A DNA stretch of 64,000 nt from positions 1 to 64,000 of the forward strand of contig NZ_RCNR01000018.1 in the NCBI RefSeq assembly GCF_009725985.1, read 5' to 3'. The translations under genes were made by a program, and so were the position numbers. The notes under the pieces were generated by a model. The model made no database searches. It had not been told where the DNA came from and was given only the letters and a program-made list of their open reading frames with translations. This stretch comes from Zobellia amurskyensis (GTDB lineage: Bacteria; Bacteroidota; Bacteroidia; Flavobacteriales; Flavobacteriaceae). Of the stretch, positions 51,333-60,275 are shown one piece after another; the first letter of the stretch is position 1, and each line of letters opens with the position of its first letter.

Positions 51333-53225
51333 ATGGTAGAAACAGGCAGAAAATATGTATTCGATTTTGACAGTACGTTAACAAGAGTTGAGGCTCTAGA
51401 TGTGCTGGCGGAAATGACGTTGGAAGGCAAGTCTAACCGAGACGAAATCATCAGTCAGATTCAAGAGATTACAAATTTGGGTATTGATGGAGATATATCT
51501 TTTACCGAATCACTTGAGAAACGTATAAAATTGCTACACGCCCATAAAGACGATTTGGGGCCGTTGGTAGAAGAACTGCGTCACAAAATATCGAAGTCCA
51601 TTGCTTCAAACAAGGAGTTTTTTGAGAAATTCTCTGATGATATTTATGTTATTTCATGTGGGTTTAAAGAGTTTATAGATCCCATCGTAAAGGAGTACAA
51701 CATTCCATCGGATAGGGTGTATGCCAATACTTTTGAATTTGACAAGGAAGGGAATATTGTTGGTTTTGATGCTGAAAACGTACTTTCTCAGCATAATGGA
51801 AAAATAGAGTGTCTTAAGAATATGAATCTTGAAGGAGAGGTTCAGGTTATTGGTGACGGGTATAGCGACTATGTTATGCGTGAAGCCGGTATTGCCGATA
51901 AATTCTTTGCTTATACTGAAAATGTTCACCGCGAAAAAGCGGCTAAAAATGCAGATTATATAACGCCAAATATGGATGAATTTCTTTTTGTAAACGATTT
52001 ACCTCGTAATATTTCATATCCTAAGAACAGAATCAAAATATTACTTCTTGAGAATGTTCATGCGGATGCTTTCAAGAATTTATCTGAAGACGGTTTTTCT
52101 GTAGAGCTTGTTAAGCACAGTATTGGTGAGGAAGAACTGATTGAGAAAATAAAAGGGGTACATGTGTTGGGAATACGTTCAAAGACCCAAGTAACCCAAA
52201 AAGTATTGGATGCTGCAGATAAACTTTTGGTAGTTGGTGCGTTCTGTATCGGTACTACACAAATAGATTTACTTCATGCAAAGAAAAATGGAGTTGTAGT
52301 TTTCAATGCTCCGTATAGTAACACACGTTCTGTAGTTGAATTGGCTATTGGGCAGATTATTATGCTAATGCGAAGTGTTTTTTCTAGAAGTAGCGAAATC
52401 CATAGTGGACAATGGCAAAAAACTGCCGAAGGCTCAAGAGAGGTTCGTGGTAAGAATCTTGGTATTGTTGGTTACGGTAACATCGGGAAGCAACTTTCTA
52501 TCTTGGCGGAAGCTTTGGGTATGCGTGTTTATTATTATGATGTTGATGATAAACTATCAATGGGTAATGCTAAAAAATGCAATACGCTAGAAGATTTATT
52601 GAATGTTTCCGATGTGGTTACTTTGCATATAGATGATAATAAGGCTAACAAAAATTTCATTGGTGAGCGTGAAATCAGCCAAATGAGAAATGGGGCAATG
52701 CTCATTAACCTGTCAAGAGGTTTTGTTGTAGATATAGATGCTTTGGCTAATGGTTTAAAATCTGGTAAGATTGCTGGAGCTGCAATTGATGTTTATCCAG
52801 AAGAACCACGTAGTAACGGTGAGTTTTATACGCCACTTCAAGGTTTGAACAATGTTATTCTAACGCCTCATGTTGGTGGTAGTACAGAGGAAGCACAACG
52901 GGATATTGCGGATTTTGTTCCAAACAAAATAATGGATTACATCAACTCAGGTAACACTGTAGATGCTGTGAATTTCCCAAATATTCGTTTGCCAAAACAG
53001 CAGAATGCACACCGCTTCTTGCACATACATAAAAATGTACCTGGCATTATGGCTAAGATTAACGAGGTATGCGCTAAATACGGTTTAAATATTTCGGGAC
53101 AATTCCTGTCTACAGATAGTGAGGTTGGTTATGTAATTACAGATTTGGACAAAGAATATAATAAAGATGTTATCAAAGCACTTAGAAAGGTAGAGAACAC
53201 TATTAAATTTAGAGTTTTGTACTAG
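51333..53225 (+). CDS. serA: fused phosphoserine phosphatase-like HAD domain and phosphoglycerate dehydrogenase
   Basis: A 630-residue fusion. Residues 1-215 are a SerB-type HAD phosphatase: nucleophile Asp11 in FDFDSTLTRVEALDVLAEM, Ser/Thr motif VISCGF, and GDGYSDYVM. Residues about 225-545 are a D-3-phosphoglycerate dehydrogenase: NAD motif GIVGYGNIGK, NLSRGFVVDIDAL, catalytic His in LTPHVGGSTEEAQ. Residues about 560-630 are an ACT domain (HIHKNVPGIMAKINEVCAKY), expected to bind serine for feedback inhibition. The fusion joins the first and last steps of serine synthesis; SerC is not in the window. HAD activity on phosphoserine is inferred. Confidence 0.95.
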   Translation: MVETGRKYVFDFDSTLTRVEALDVLAEMTLEGKSNRDEIISQIQEITNLGIDGDISFTESLEKRIKLLHAHKDDLGPLVEELRHKISKSIASNKEFFEKFSDDIYVISCGFKEFIDPIVKEYNIPSDRVYANTFEFDKEGNIVGFDAENVLSQHNGKIECLKNMNLEGEVQVIGDGYSDYVMREAGIADKFFAYTENVHREKAAKNADYITPNMDEFLFVNDLPRNISYPKNRIKILLLENVHADAFKNLSEDGFSVELVKHSIGEEELIEKIKGVHVLGIRSKTQVTQKVLDAADKLLVVGAFCIGTTQIDLLHAKKNGVVVFNAPYSNTRSVVELAIGQIIMLMRSVFSRSSEIHSGQWQKTAEGSREVRGKNLGIVGYGNIGKQLSILAEALGMRVYYYDVDDKLSMGNAKKCNTLEDLLNVSDVVTLHIDDNKANKNFIGEREISQMRNGAMLINLSRGFVVDIDALANGLKSGKIAGAAIDVYPEEPRSNGEFYTPLQGLNNVILTPHVGGSTEEAQRDIADFVPNKIMDYINSGNTVDAVNFPNIRLPKQQNAHRFLHIHKNVPGIMAKINEVCAKYGLNISGQFLSTDSEVGYVITDLDKEYNKDVIKALRKVENTIKFRVLY

Positions 53226-53248
53226 CCTTTAGCAAATATTTTAAATAC

Positions 53249-53284
53249 AAAACGGTCTTCTTTTTAAGGGAGACCGTTTTTTTT
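53249..53284. terminator. terminator between serA and rlmH
   Basis: A 10-bp perfect stem AAAACGGTCT (53249-53258) with AGACCGTTTT (53271-53280), extendable with wobble pairs, and a T run to 53284. rlmH ends on the other strand at 53293; the A run on the left arm allows action on that strand too. Confidence 0.85.
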
Positions 53285-53292
53285 ATTTTTAA

Positions 53293-53766
53293 TTATTGAT
53301 GATGATAAGGTTCATTACGTAAAATGGTGAAAGCTCTATAAACTTGCTCTACAACAAAAAGCCGTACCATTTGGTGGGAGAAAGTCATTTTTGACAAACT
53401 TATTTTACCTTGTGCTTTGTTGTAGACTTCAGTGCTAAAACCATATGGACCGCCAATTACGAAAACCAGTTGCTTAAGGCCGGCGTTCATTTTTTTTTGT
53501 AAATAACCGGAAAAATCTACGGAAGAAAATTGTTTTCCGTTTTCATCTAAGAGTACTAAAACATCTGTGTTGGTCAGGTGTTTTAAAATTAGTTCCCCTT
53601 CTTTATCTTTTTGTTGCGTTTCGGAAAGGTTTTTGGTGTTTTTAATATCGGGTATGATGGTAAGGTCGAATTTAACGTAGTGTTTTAATCGATTCTCATA
53701 TTCGGCAATAAGCTGCAATAAGGCCTTGCTATCCGTTTTTCCGATAGCGATAAGTTTTATGGTCAT
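53293..53766 (-). CDS. rlmH: 23S rRNA (pseudouridine-1915 N3)-methyltransferase
   Basis: A 157-residue SPOUT methyltransferase that modifies pseudouridine 1915 of helix 69 in 23S rRNA of the 70S ribosome. MTIKLIAIGKTDSK at the start, VIGGPYGFSTEVYNKAQ (SAM-binding knot) and the conserved tail MTFSHQMVRLFVVEQVYRAF with ILRNEPYHHQ match the family closely. Length is normal. It is divergent from nadC. Confidence 0.97.
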   Translation of the reverse strand: MTIKLIAIGKTDSKALLQLIAEYENRLKHYVKFDLTIIPDIKNTKNLSETQQKDKEGELILKHLTNTDVLVLLDENGKQFSSVDFSGYLQKKMNAGLKQLVFVIGGPYGFSTEVYNKAQGKISLSKMTFSHQMVRLFVVEQVYRAFTILRNEPYHHQ

Positions 53767-53896
53767 GTCGCAAATATAATTTGAAATAATAAATATCAGC
53801 TATTCCGTTCAAAAGCTGTTCTCATAAATAACCCTTGAGGTAAGGTCTATAAACCCCTAACAATTTACTAATTTAGCTTTAAGTAAAATTTCGCAA

Positions 53897-54754
53897 ATGA
53901 TTTCCAAAGAACAATTCCAAAAAGAAATAGATTATATTATAACTAACGCCATTCGCGAAGATGTAGGGGATGGGGATCACAGTTCATTGGCTTGTATTCC
54001 CGCTGAGGCCAAAGGAAAAGCTAAGTTGTTGGTAAAAGATGAAGGTATTATTGCAGGTATAGAATTCGCTAAACAAGTTTTTGAGTATGTGGATACCGGT
54101 ATGAAAGTGGAGACGCTCATTGAGGATGGTTCGCCCGTAAAGCACGGCGATATTGTTTTTTATGTTTCAGGGAGCTCCCAAAGCATTTTAAAGGCTGAAA
54201 GATTAGTTTTAAACGCTATGCAGCGTATGAGTGCTATCGCAACCAAAACAAACTCATTCGTGAAATTACTGGAAGGTACAGGAACAAAAATTCTGGATAC
54301 CAGAAAAACTACACCAGGTATTCGTGCCCTAGAGAAATGGGCGGTGAAGATAGGCGGTGGTGAGAATCACAGATTTGCGCTTTATGATATGATTATGCTT
54401 AAAGATAATCACATAGACTTTGCTGGAGGAATTGGTAAGGCCATTCAGAAAACCAAAGATTATTTAAAGGAAACCAATCGCGATCTTAAAATAATAGTGG
54501 AGGCAAGAGACTTGGATGAAATAAAACAAATTCTTGAAGCAGGTGGTGTGTACCGTATCCTTATAGACAACTTTAATTATGAAGACACCCGTAAAGCGGT
54601 TAAATTAATTGGTGATATCTGCTTAACGGAGTCTTCTGGAGGAATTAATGAAGATACGTTGCGGAAATATGCGGAGTGTGGTGTGGATTATATTTCTTCG
54701 GGAGCATTAACGCATTCCGTCTATAATATGGACTTAAGCTTAAAAGCGGTTTAA
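53897..54754 (+). CDS. nadC: nicotinate-nucleotide pyrophosphorylase (carboxylating)
   Basis: Converts quinolinate and PRPP to nicotinate mononucleotide in de novo NAD synthesis. At 285 residues it shows the quinolinate-binding signature: DTRKTTPGIRALEKWAVKIG, GGENHRFALYDMIMLKDNH, EARDLDEIKQILEAGG and ESSGGINEDTLRKYAECGVD. Other de novo NAD genes are not in the window. The BrkB-family gene starts right after its stop codon. Confidence 0.97.
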   Translation: MISKEQFQKEIDYIITNAIREDVGDGDHSSLACIPAEAKGKAKLLVKDEGIIAGIEFAKQVFEYVDTGMKVETLIEDGSPVKHGDIVFYVSGSSQSILKAERLVLNAMQRMSAIATKTNSFVKLLEGTGTKILDTRKTTPGIRALEKWAVKIGGGENHRFALYDMIMLKDNHIDFAGGIGKAIQKTKDYLKETNRDLKIIVEARDLDEIKQILEAGGVYRILIDNFNYEDTRKAVKLIGDICLTESSGGINEDTLRKYAECGVDYISSGALTHSVYNMDLSLKAV

Positions 54755-55723
54755 ATGTCGCAAGAGATAGAGAAGAGAATTGAAAAAATTCCTGTCGTCA
54801 ACCGGCTTGCTCATTTTTTGAAGCGTATAAAGTTGCCGGCTTTTGAAGGGCTATCTCTTTATGATTTAATGGAAATGTATATTCTTGGTATTTTTCGTGG
54901 GGCCATCTCTACGAGAGCCAGTTCTATTGCGTTTAGTTTGTTTTTGGCGTTGTTTCCGTTATTGATATTTCTCATCACATTAATCCCTTTTATTTTGCCT
55001 TATGTAAGCGTTGGCAATGAAAATTTCGATTCTCAATTTCTAGTATTTTTGGAATCTTTTTTGCCATCTGCAACCAGTGATTACTTTGGGGATATCTATC
55101 AGCAGATAAAAGATCAGAAACGAGGGGGGTTGTTGTCTTCGGCATTTTTGTTCTCAATTTTTCTGATGGCCAATGGGGTAAATGCCATTTTTGGTGGATT
55201 TGAAAATTCGTATCATGTAGAGCTTACCAGGAATTTTTTCCGTCAATATCTCTATGCTCTAATGGTTGGGCTTATTTTGTCCATTTTACTTATTGTTGGT
55301 GCTGTAACCTATGGCTATTTTGAGTTTTATATTACGGATTACCTTAGCGTTTGGGCTGCAAAAACACGCGGATACGATTTAACGGAGAATGATATCGTTG
55401 GTGCTCAGATGGGTAAGGTTTTGTTCTTTGTTCTATTGTCTTATTTTACCACCGCTATATTGTATTATTTTGGTACGATGGAAGGTAAACATGCTCGCTT
55501 TTTTTCGGTGGGAGCGTTAATGACAACTTTGTTATTCATGCTAACATCATACCTTTTTGGGGTATATGTTGAAAAATTTGCTAGATATAATGAATTATAC
55601 GGAGCTTTAGGAGGTTTGTTGATCCTTATGGTTTATATCTGGTTAAATTCCAATATATTGTTGCTCGGGTTCGAGCTTAATGCTTCATTGAACTCTTTAA
55701 GAAAAACATATCCTAAAAGATGA
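54755..55723 (+). CDS. YihY/BrkB-family inner-membrane protein
   Basis: A 322-residue membrane protein with about six helices. The family motif is visible: ISTRASSIAFSLFLALFPLLI near residue 53, and YGALGGLLILMVYIWLNSNILL with LGFELNASL near the end. The family was once linked to RNase BN or complement resistance; neither is established for this group. It is translated directly after nadC (zero gap) and overlaps the next gene by 4 bases. Confidence 0.93.
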   Translation: MSQEIEKRIEKIPVVNRLAHFLKRIKLPAFEGLSLYDLMEMYILGIFRGAISTRASSIAFSLFLALFPLLIFLITLIPFILPYVSVGNENFDSQFLVFLESFLPSATSDYFGDIYQQIKDQKRGGLLSSAFLFSIFLMANGVNAIFGGFENSYHVELTRNFFRQYLYALMVGLILSILLIVGAVTYGYFEFYITDYLSVWAAKTRGYDLTENDIVGAQMGKVLFFVLLSYFTTAILYYFGTMEGKHARFFSVGALMTTLLFMLTSYLFGVYVEKFARYNELYGALGGLLILMVYIWLNSNILLLGFELNASLNSLRKTYPKR

Positions 55724-56160
55724 GTATGACCAATATTGCTAGTTTATTTTTCCTGTTTTTAACAATGCTTCCTATAGGCCAGTCTCAAGGTATATTCGGG
55801 AAATGGAAAACCATTGATGATCGTACGGGTAAACCAAAAGCTATCATAGAGATTTATGAAGAGGATGGGAAAATGCATGGAAAGGTGATTGAAATAGTAG
55901 AGGAGGGGAAGGAAAATTTTATTTGTGACAAATGCGAAGGAGACCTCAAGGACAAGCCGGTATTGGGCATGACTATAATTGAAGATGCAGAACACCAAGG
56001 TGATGGTGTCTATAAAGGCGATACTCTTTTTGATCCTCAACAGGCCATGACCTTCAGGTGTAAAATTTGGTTGAATCCTGACAACCCCGATGAACTTAAG
56101 GTAAGGGGTTATTTAGCCTTTATTTATCGTACTCAGACTTGGGTACGTGTAGACGGATAG
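55720..56160 (+). CDS. exported DUF2147 protein
   Basis: A 146-residue protein with a signal peptide (about 1-23, ending GQSQG) and a DUF2147 domain of lipocalin-like type: GIFGKWKTIDDRTGKPKAII, KMHGKVIEIVEEGKENFICD, a Cys pair CDKCEGDLKDKPVLG, and LKVRGYLAFIYRTQTWVRV at the end. Function unknown to me. The Cys pair CDKC could form a disulfide after export. It overlaps the BrkB gene by 4 bases (ATGA) and precedes priA by 15 bases. Confidence 0.9.
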   Translation: MSMTNIASLFFLFLTMLPIGQSQGIFGKWKTIDDRTGKPKAIIEIYEEDGKMHGKVIEIVEEGKENFICDKCEGDLKDKPVLGMTIIEDAEHQGDGVYKGDTLFDPQQAMTFRCKIWLNPDNPDELKVRGYLAFIYRTQTWVRVDG

Positions 56161-56175
56161 AATTCTAATCACAGT

Positions 56176-58632
56176 ATGCAGTATTTTATTGATGTAATTT
56201 TACCGATTCCTTTAGAGAAACTTTTTACCTATTCCGTTTCTGAAACCGAGGCTGAGTTTTTGCGTCCGGGTATGCGGGTTGGTGTTCCTTTTGGCAAATC
56301 TAAGATCTATACAGGTTTGGTGCATAAGGTGCATAACAATGAACCTGAAATATATAAGGCGAAAGAAATAGACCGCATTCTAGATGAGCACCCTATTATA
56401 AATGAAATTCAACTAAAACATTGGCAATGGATCGCAGACTATTACATGTGTACCATTGGTGAGGTTTTTAGAAGTGCTGTGCCGGGAGCTTTCTTGTTGG
56501 AGAGCGAAACGCTTATTCTAAGAAATGATGAAGGTGAAATTGATGAATCTAATTTGGAGGACGATGAATTTTTGGTTTATGAGGCATTACAGCATCAGGC
56601 ATTATTAAAAGTACAAGAGGTAAGTGCTATTATTGACCGGAAGAATATTTTGCCGGTTTTAAATCGTCTTATAGAAAAGAATGTTATTCTTTTAAAAGAA
56701 GAAATGTACGAGCAGTATAAACCTAAACTGATTCGTTATGTAAAACTTGGGAAGGAATACCTTTTGGAAGAGAAGTTAGAAGCTCTTTTAAATGATTTGT
56801 CTAGGGCACCTAAACAAAGTCAAGTGGTGTTGTCCTTATTTCAATTACAAGCAACAAATAAAAAGCCGATTAAAGTAACGGAGCTTGAGAAGGCCAGTGG
56901 AGGTTCCAAAGCGGTAATAAAATCGCTAGTTAATAAAGAAATCTTAGAGGAGTACTTTATAAGAACCGATCGGGTTAATTATGAAGGTGAAGAAGAAAAC
57001 TATAATTTAAAGGCATTTAATGAATATCAACAAAAAGCTTTTGATGATATTTCAAAGAGTTTTTTAGAGGATAAAGTAACGTTGTTGCATGGGGTGACTT
57101 CTTCTGGCAAGACAGAGGTGTATGTAAAATTGATAGAAGAGTGTTTACAAAGAGGGCAACAGGCTTTGTATCTTCTGCCGGAAATAGCACTGACTACACA
57201 ACTTATTTCTCGGTTGCAAAGTTACTTTGGAGAGAAGGTGTCTGTTTACCATTCAAAATACAGTGTACAAGAAAGAGTAGAAGTCTGGAACAATGTTTTG
57301 ACCCAAAAGGATAAAGCACAGATTGTAATAGGAGCACGTTCTGCCTTGTTTTTGCCGTATTCGGATTTAGGACTTATTGTGGTCGATGAGGAACACGAGA
57401 GTTCTTTTAAGCAGTTTGATCCTGCGCCAAGATATCATGCAAGGGATGCGGCTATAGTATTAGCCAAACTTCATGATAGTAATATTCTATTAGGTTCGGC
57501 TACTCCCAGTATTGAAAGTTTTTATAATGCAAAAATCGGTAAATATGGTTATGCCCAAATAAGCCGGCGCTATGGTAACGTGCTCATGCCAGATATTGAA
57601 CTGGTAGATATAAAGGAGCAAAGCCGTAAGCGTCGTATGAAAGGGCATTTTTCGGAGCGTTTGTTTCTAGCTATACAAGAAGCCTTAGAGGCAGGAGAGC
57701 AGGTAATCTTATTTCAAAATAGAAGGGGGTACGCACCTATAATGGAATGTACTACTTGTGGGCATTCGCCACAGTGCCCTAATTGTGATGTAAGTTTAAC
57801 CTACCACCAATACAAAAAACAATTGCGGTGTCATTACTGTGGTTATCATATGGCATTGCAGGAAAGTTGCCAGGCCTGTGGAAGTCATACACTGGATACA
57901 AAAGGTTTTGGAACCGAACAGGTGGAAAAGGAATTAGAAACCTTGTTTCCGGACGCTAAGACTTGGCGTATGGATTTAGACACTACGCGCGGCAAACATG
58001 GGTACGAAAAAATAATCACCGCTTTTGAGCAGCAGGAAATGGATATTCTTGTGGGTACCCAAATGTTGACCAAAGGCCTTGATTTTAGAAATGTTAGTTT
58101 GGTAGGAATCATGAATGCAGATTCTCTTTTAAATTTCCCGGATTATCGTGCGCACGAGCGTTGTTTTCAGTTGTTGACACAAGTTGCTGGCCGTGCGGGA
58201 AGAACAAAAAAAAGAGGCAAGGTTTTAATACAAAGTTATAATCCGTATCATCAAATATTACAGCAGGTATCTACTCATGATTACGATACAATGTTTAATG
58301 AGCAATTATACGAGCGAGAACAATATAAATATCCGCCTAATAATAGGATTGTAAAAATCACTTTTAAACATAAAGAATACAATCGGTTAAATGAGGCAAC
58401 GGAATGGTTCGCAAAAGCTTTGCGAACAACTCTGGGCGGGAACGTGCTGGGTCCTGAATATCCGCCGGTAGCTCGGGTACGGAATCAGTTCCTGAAAAAT
58501 GTATTGATCAAGATACCAAATGCACAATCGGTCGTAAAGACTAAAATGGCTATAAAAAAAATTGAAAAATCGTTTAATTCTATTTCTCAATACCGCAGTG
58601 TGCGGGTCATATACAATGTTGATCATATTTAG
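56176..58632 (+). CDS. priA: primosomal protein N' (replication restart helicase)
   Basis: An 818-residue 3'-5' DNA helicase that reloads replication at stalled forks. An N-terminal DNA-binding domain (IDVILPIPLEKLFTYSV, GMRVGVPFGK) is followed by the helicase core with Walker A LLHGVTSSGKTEVYVK, Walker B VVDEEHESSFKQF and LLGSATPSIESFY. The zinc-binding insertion has eight Cys in CTTCGHSPQCPNC and CHYCGYH plus CQACGS. Domain 2 has GTQMLTKGLDFRNVSLV and QVAGRAGRTKK. The length is usual for Bacteroidota. It follows the DUF2147 gene by 15 bases. Confidence 0.97.
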   Translation: MQYFIDVILPIPLEKLFTYSVSETEAEFLRPGMRVGVPFGKSKIYTGLVHKVHNNEPEIYKAKEIDRILDEHPIINEIQLKHWQWIADYYMCTIGEVFRSAVPGAFLLESETLILRNDEGEIDESNLEDDEFLVYEALQHQALLKVQEVSAIIDRKNILPVLNRLIEKNVILLKEEMYEQYKPKLIRYVKLGKEYLLEEKLEALLNDLSRAPKQSQVVLSLFQLQATNKKPIKVTELEKASGGSKAVIKSLVNKEILEEYFIRTDRVNYEGEEENYNLKAFNEYQQKAFDDISKSFLEDKVTLLHGVTSSGKTEVYVKLIEECLQRGQQALYLLPEIALTTQLISRLQSYFGEKVSVYHSKYSVQERVEVWNNVLTQKDKAQIVIGARSALFLPYSDLGLIVVDEEHESSFKQFDPAPRYHARDAAIVLAKLHDSNILLGSATPSIESFYNAKIGKYGYAQISRRYGNVLMPDIELVDIKEQSRKRRMKGHFSERLFLAIQEALEAGEQVILFQNRRGYAPIMECTTCGHSPQCPNCDVSLTYHQYKKQLRCHYCGYHMALQESCQACGSHTLDTKGFGTEQVEKELETLFPDAKTWRMDLDTTRGKHGYEKIITAFEQQEMDILVGTQMLTKGLDFRNVSLVGIMNADSLLNFPDYRAHERCFQLLTQVAGRAGRTKKRGKVLIQSYNPYHQILQQVSTHDYDTMFNEQLYEREQYKYPPNNRIVKITFKHKEYNRLNEATEWFAKALRTTLGGNVLGPEYPPVARVRNQFLKNVLIKIPNAQSVVKTKMAIKKIEKSFNSISQYRSVRVIYNVDHI

Positions 58633-58641
58633 GGACGAAGC

Positions 58642-58678
58642 AAAAAAAAAATCCCGGACATAATTTAATGTCCGGGAT
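58642..58678 (-). terminator. terminator of the LytTR regulator gene
   Basis: A perfect 11-bp stem ATCCCGGACAT (58651-58661) with ATGTCCGGGAT (58668-58678), loop AATTTA, preceded by an A run (58642-58651) that is a T run on the minus strand. priA ends 10 bases away; towards the right the hairpin has only a poor T run. Confidence 0.88.
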
Positions 58679-58699
58679 CTGTATTTTAAAGTAGAAGTG

Positions 58700-59392
58700 C
58701 TAGACATTGGCTAATGCTTCTGCCAACTCGGTCTTTTTATTCCTGCTGAGAGGAATGGACCTTCCACTAACTTCAACATTTTTACTGTTGAATTTTTCTA
58801 TCTTCTCTAAATTCACAATGTAGGATTTGTGAATACGCAAGAATTTATCTTCTGGTAATTGCTGCTCAAATGACTTCATGGTAGACAAGATAACAATGTT
58901 AGCTTCGTCTGTTACCAATTTAATATAGTCGCCAAGAGCTTCAATCCATTTAATATCGTTTAAGATTACTTTACGTTTCTTAAGGTTGCTTTTTACGAAA
59001 ATATGCTCTTCGTCTTCCTGTACCTTATTAATTTGCTCATATTTAGCTACGGCTCTTTTTACCGATGCATCAAATCTGGCAAGGGTAATAGGCTTGTGCA
59101 AATAATCGGTTACATCGTAATCAAACGCTTTAAGTGCATAATCTGGTTTACCTGTAATCAAAATTACTTGAGGACTGTTTTCTAGGGATTCGAGTAGGTC
59201 AAATCCACTAATGATAGGCATTTCAACATCAAGAAAAATAAGATCGATCTCGTTGTTCTTGATGCCGTTTTTGGCTTCGATCGCATTGCTGTACTCGGCC
59301 ACCATAGCAAGGTTGGGATGACTGTTTACAAGCTTCGCGACTGCCATTCGTTGCATGGACGAATCGTCTACGATAATACTTCTTAATTTCAT
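58700..59392 (-). CDS. LytTR-family response regulator
   Basis: A 230-residue regulator with an N-terminal receiver: IIVDDSSMQRM (5-15), phospho-acceptor Asp in IDLIFLDVEMP near residue 56, and the Lys in LHKPI near 102. A C-terminal LytTR DNA-binding domain (about 130-228) has IFVKSNLKKRKVILNDIKW, EALGDYIKLVTDE, FLRIHKSYIVNLEKIEKF and IPLSRNKKTELAEAL. It binds direct repeats in DNA or, in Bacteroidota, often cooperates with a LytS/DesK-like kinase encoded elsewhere; no kinase is adjacent here. Confidence 0.95.
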   Translation of the reverse strand: MKLRSIIVDDSSMQRMAVAKLVNSHPNLAMVAEYSNAIEAKNGIKNNEIDLIFLDVEMPIISGFDLLESLENSPQVILITGKPDYALKAFDYDVTDYLHKPITLARFDASVKRAVAKYEQINKVQEDEEHIFVKSNLKKRKVILNDIKWIEALGDYIKLVTDEANIVILSTMKSFEQQLPEDKFLRIHKSYIVNLEKIEKFNSKNVEVSGRSIPLSRNKKTELAEALANV

Positions 59393-59568
59393 AAAAGGGT
59401 CGATTTGTGGGGTTAAATCACCGACAAAATACTAAAAAAACAGGCTTAAATACAATAAATGTTGTAAACATGGCCTCCTTTTCTGTGTAATTTGCAATGA
59501 CATAGGTTAAGATTTGGTTATGTAAGATTTTAGGATTATCAAACTATAACGAAGAAATTACCGTTTTC

Positions 59569-59599
59569 TTGTAAAGTCTCATAAATATTATTACTTTTG
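59569..59599 (+). promoter_or_regulatory. promoter of the rpsF-rpsR-rplI operon
   Basis: TTG at 59569-59571, a 20-base spacer and TACTTTTG at 59592-59599, a full TAnnTTTG match. Transcription should start near 59605, with a leader of about 17 bases before rpsF. Confidence 0.75.
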
Positions 59600-59621
59600 C
59601 ACTCCTAAAAAATATACATTT

Positions 59622-59960
59622 ATGAACCATTACGAAACTGTTTTCATTTTGAATCCCGTGCTTTCTGATGATCAGATAGCGGAAACAGTTAAGAAATTTG
59701 AGGATTTCTTAATTAAAAATGGCGCCAAAATGGTCTCCAAAGAAAACTGGGGACTTAAGAAATTGGCCTATGCCATCCAGCACAAGAAAAGTGGATTTTA
59801 CCACTTGTTCGAATTTACTAATAACGGAGAAGTTATCACTCCTTATGAGCAAGAGTTCAAAAGGGATGAGCGTATCATGCGCTTCTTGACAGTAAAGTTA
59901 GACAAGCACGCTATTGAGTGGGCTGAGAAAAGAAGAACAAGGTTAAAAGCTAAAGCTTAA
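59622..59960 (+). CDS. rpsF: 30S ribosomal protein S6
   Basis: A 112-residue small-subunit protein that pairs with S18 on the platform of the 30S subunit. The family pattern is clear: [20 protein letters not shown] at the start, [27 protein letters not shown] and [20 protein letters not shown]. First gene of the S6-S18-L9 operon; rpsR starts 6 bases after its stop codon. Length is normal for Bacteroidota. Confidence 0.97.
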   Translation: MNHYETVFILNPVLSDDQIAETVKKFEDFLIKNGAKMVSKENWGLKKLAYAIQHKKSGFYHLFEFTNNGEVITPYEQEFKRDERIMRFLTVKLDKHAIEWAEKRRTRLKAKA

Positions 59961-59966
59961 GGAATT

Positions 59967-60262
59967 ATGGCAACATTACAACAACAAGCAAAAGGAAAAA
60001 AGACGGTGAAATCCGTTATTTGACTCCATTGAACATTGAGACCAATACTAAAAAGAAGTATTGTCGTTTCAAGAAATCAGGTATTAAGTATATCGATTAC
60101 AAAGACGCGGACTTTTTAATGAAGTTGGTAAACGAGCAAGGTAAATTGTTACCTAGAAGACTTACCGGTACTTCTTTAAAATACCAACGCAAAGTGGCTC
60201 AAGCGGTCAAAAGAGCACGTCATTTGGCTTTGATGCCATACGTAGGCGATCTATTAAAATAA
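59967..60262 (+). CDS. rpsR: 30S ribosomal protein S18, split by a -1 frameshift
   Basis: S18 binds S6 in the small ribosomal subunit. The gene starts at ATG 59967 and reads [12 protein letters not shown] in the first frame up to AAG (60000-60002), after which the frame continues TVKSVI to a TGA at 60021-60023. The conserved rest, [20 protein letters not shown] (first 20 residues) to [13 protein letters not shown], is in the -1 frame and starts with GAC at 60002. The join falls exactly at A AAA AAG (59996-60002). Adding one A to the run restores a normal 98- to 99-residue S18. Either a one-base deletion/error or frameshifting/slippage. A TTG at 60020 could only start a truncated protein. See findings. 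Confidence 0.9.
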
Positions 60263-60275
60263 ATTTTAAGGCAAG

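Noticed and set aside
60020-60262. S18 starting from TTG 60020
   Set aside because: This would delete the first 19 or so conserved residues that are plainly encoded just upstream in the other frame; the truncated start is an artefact of the frameshift.
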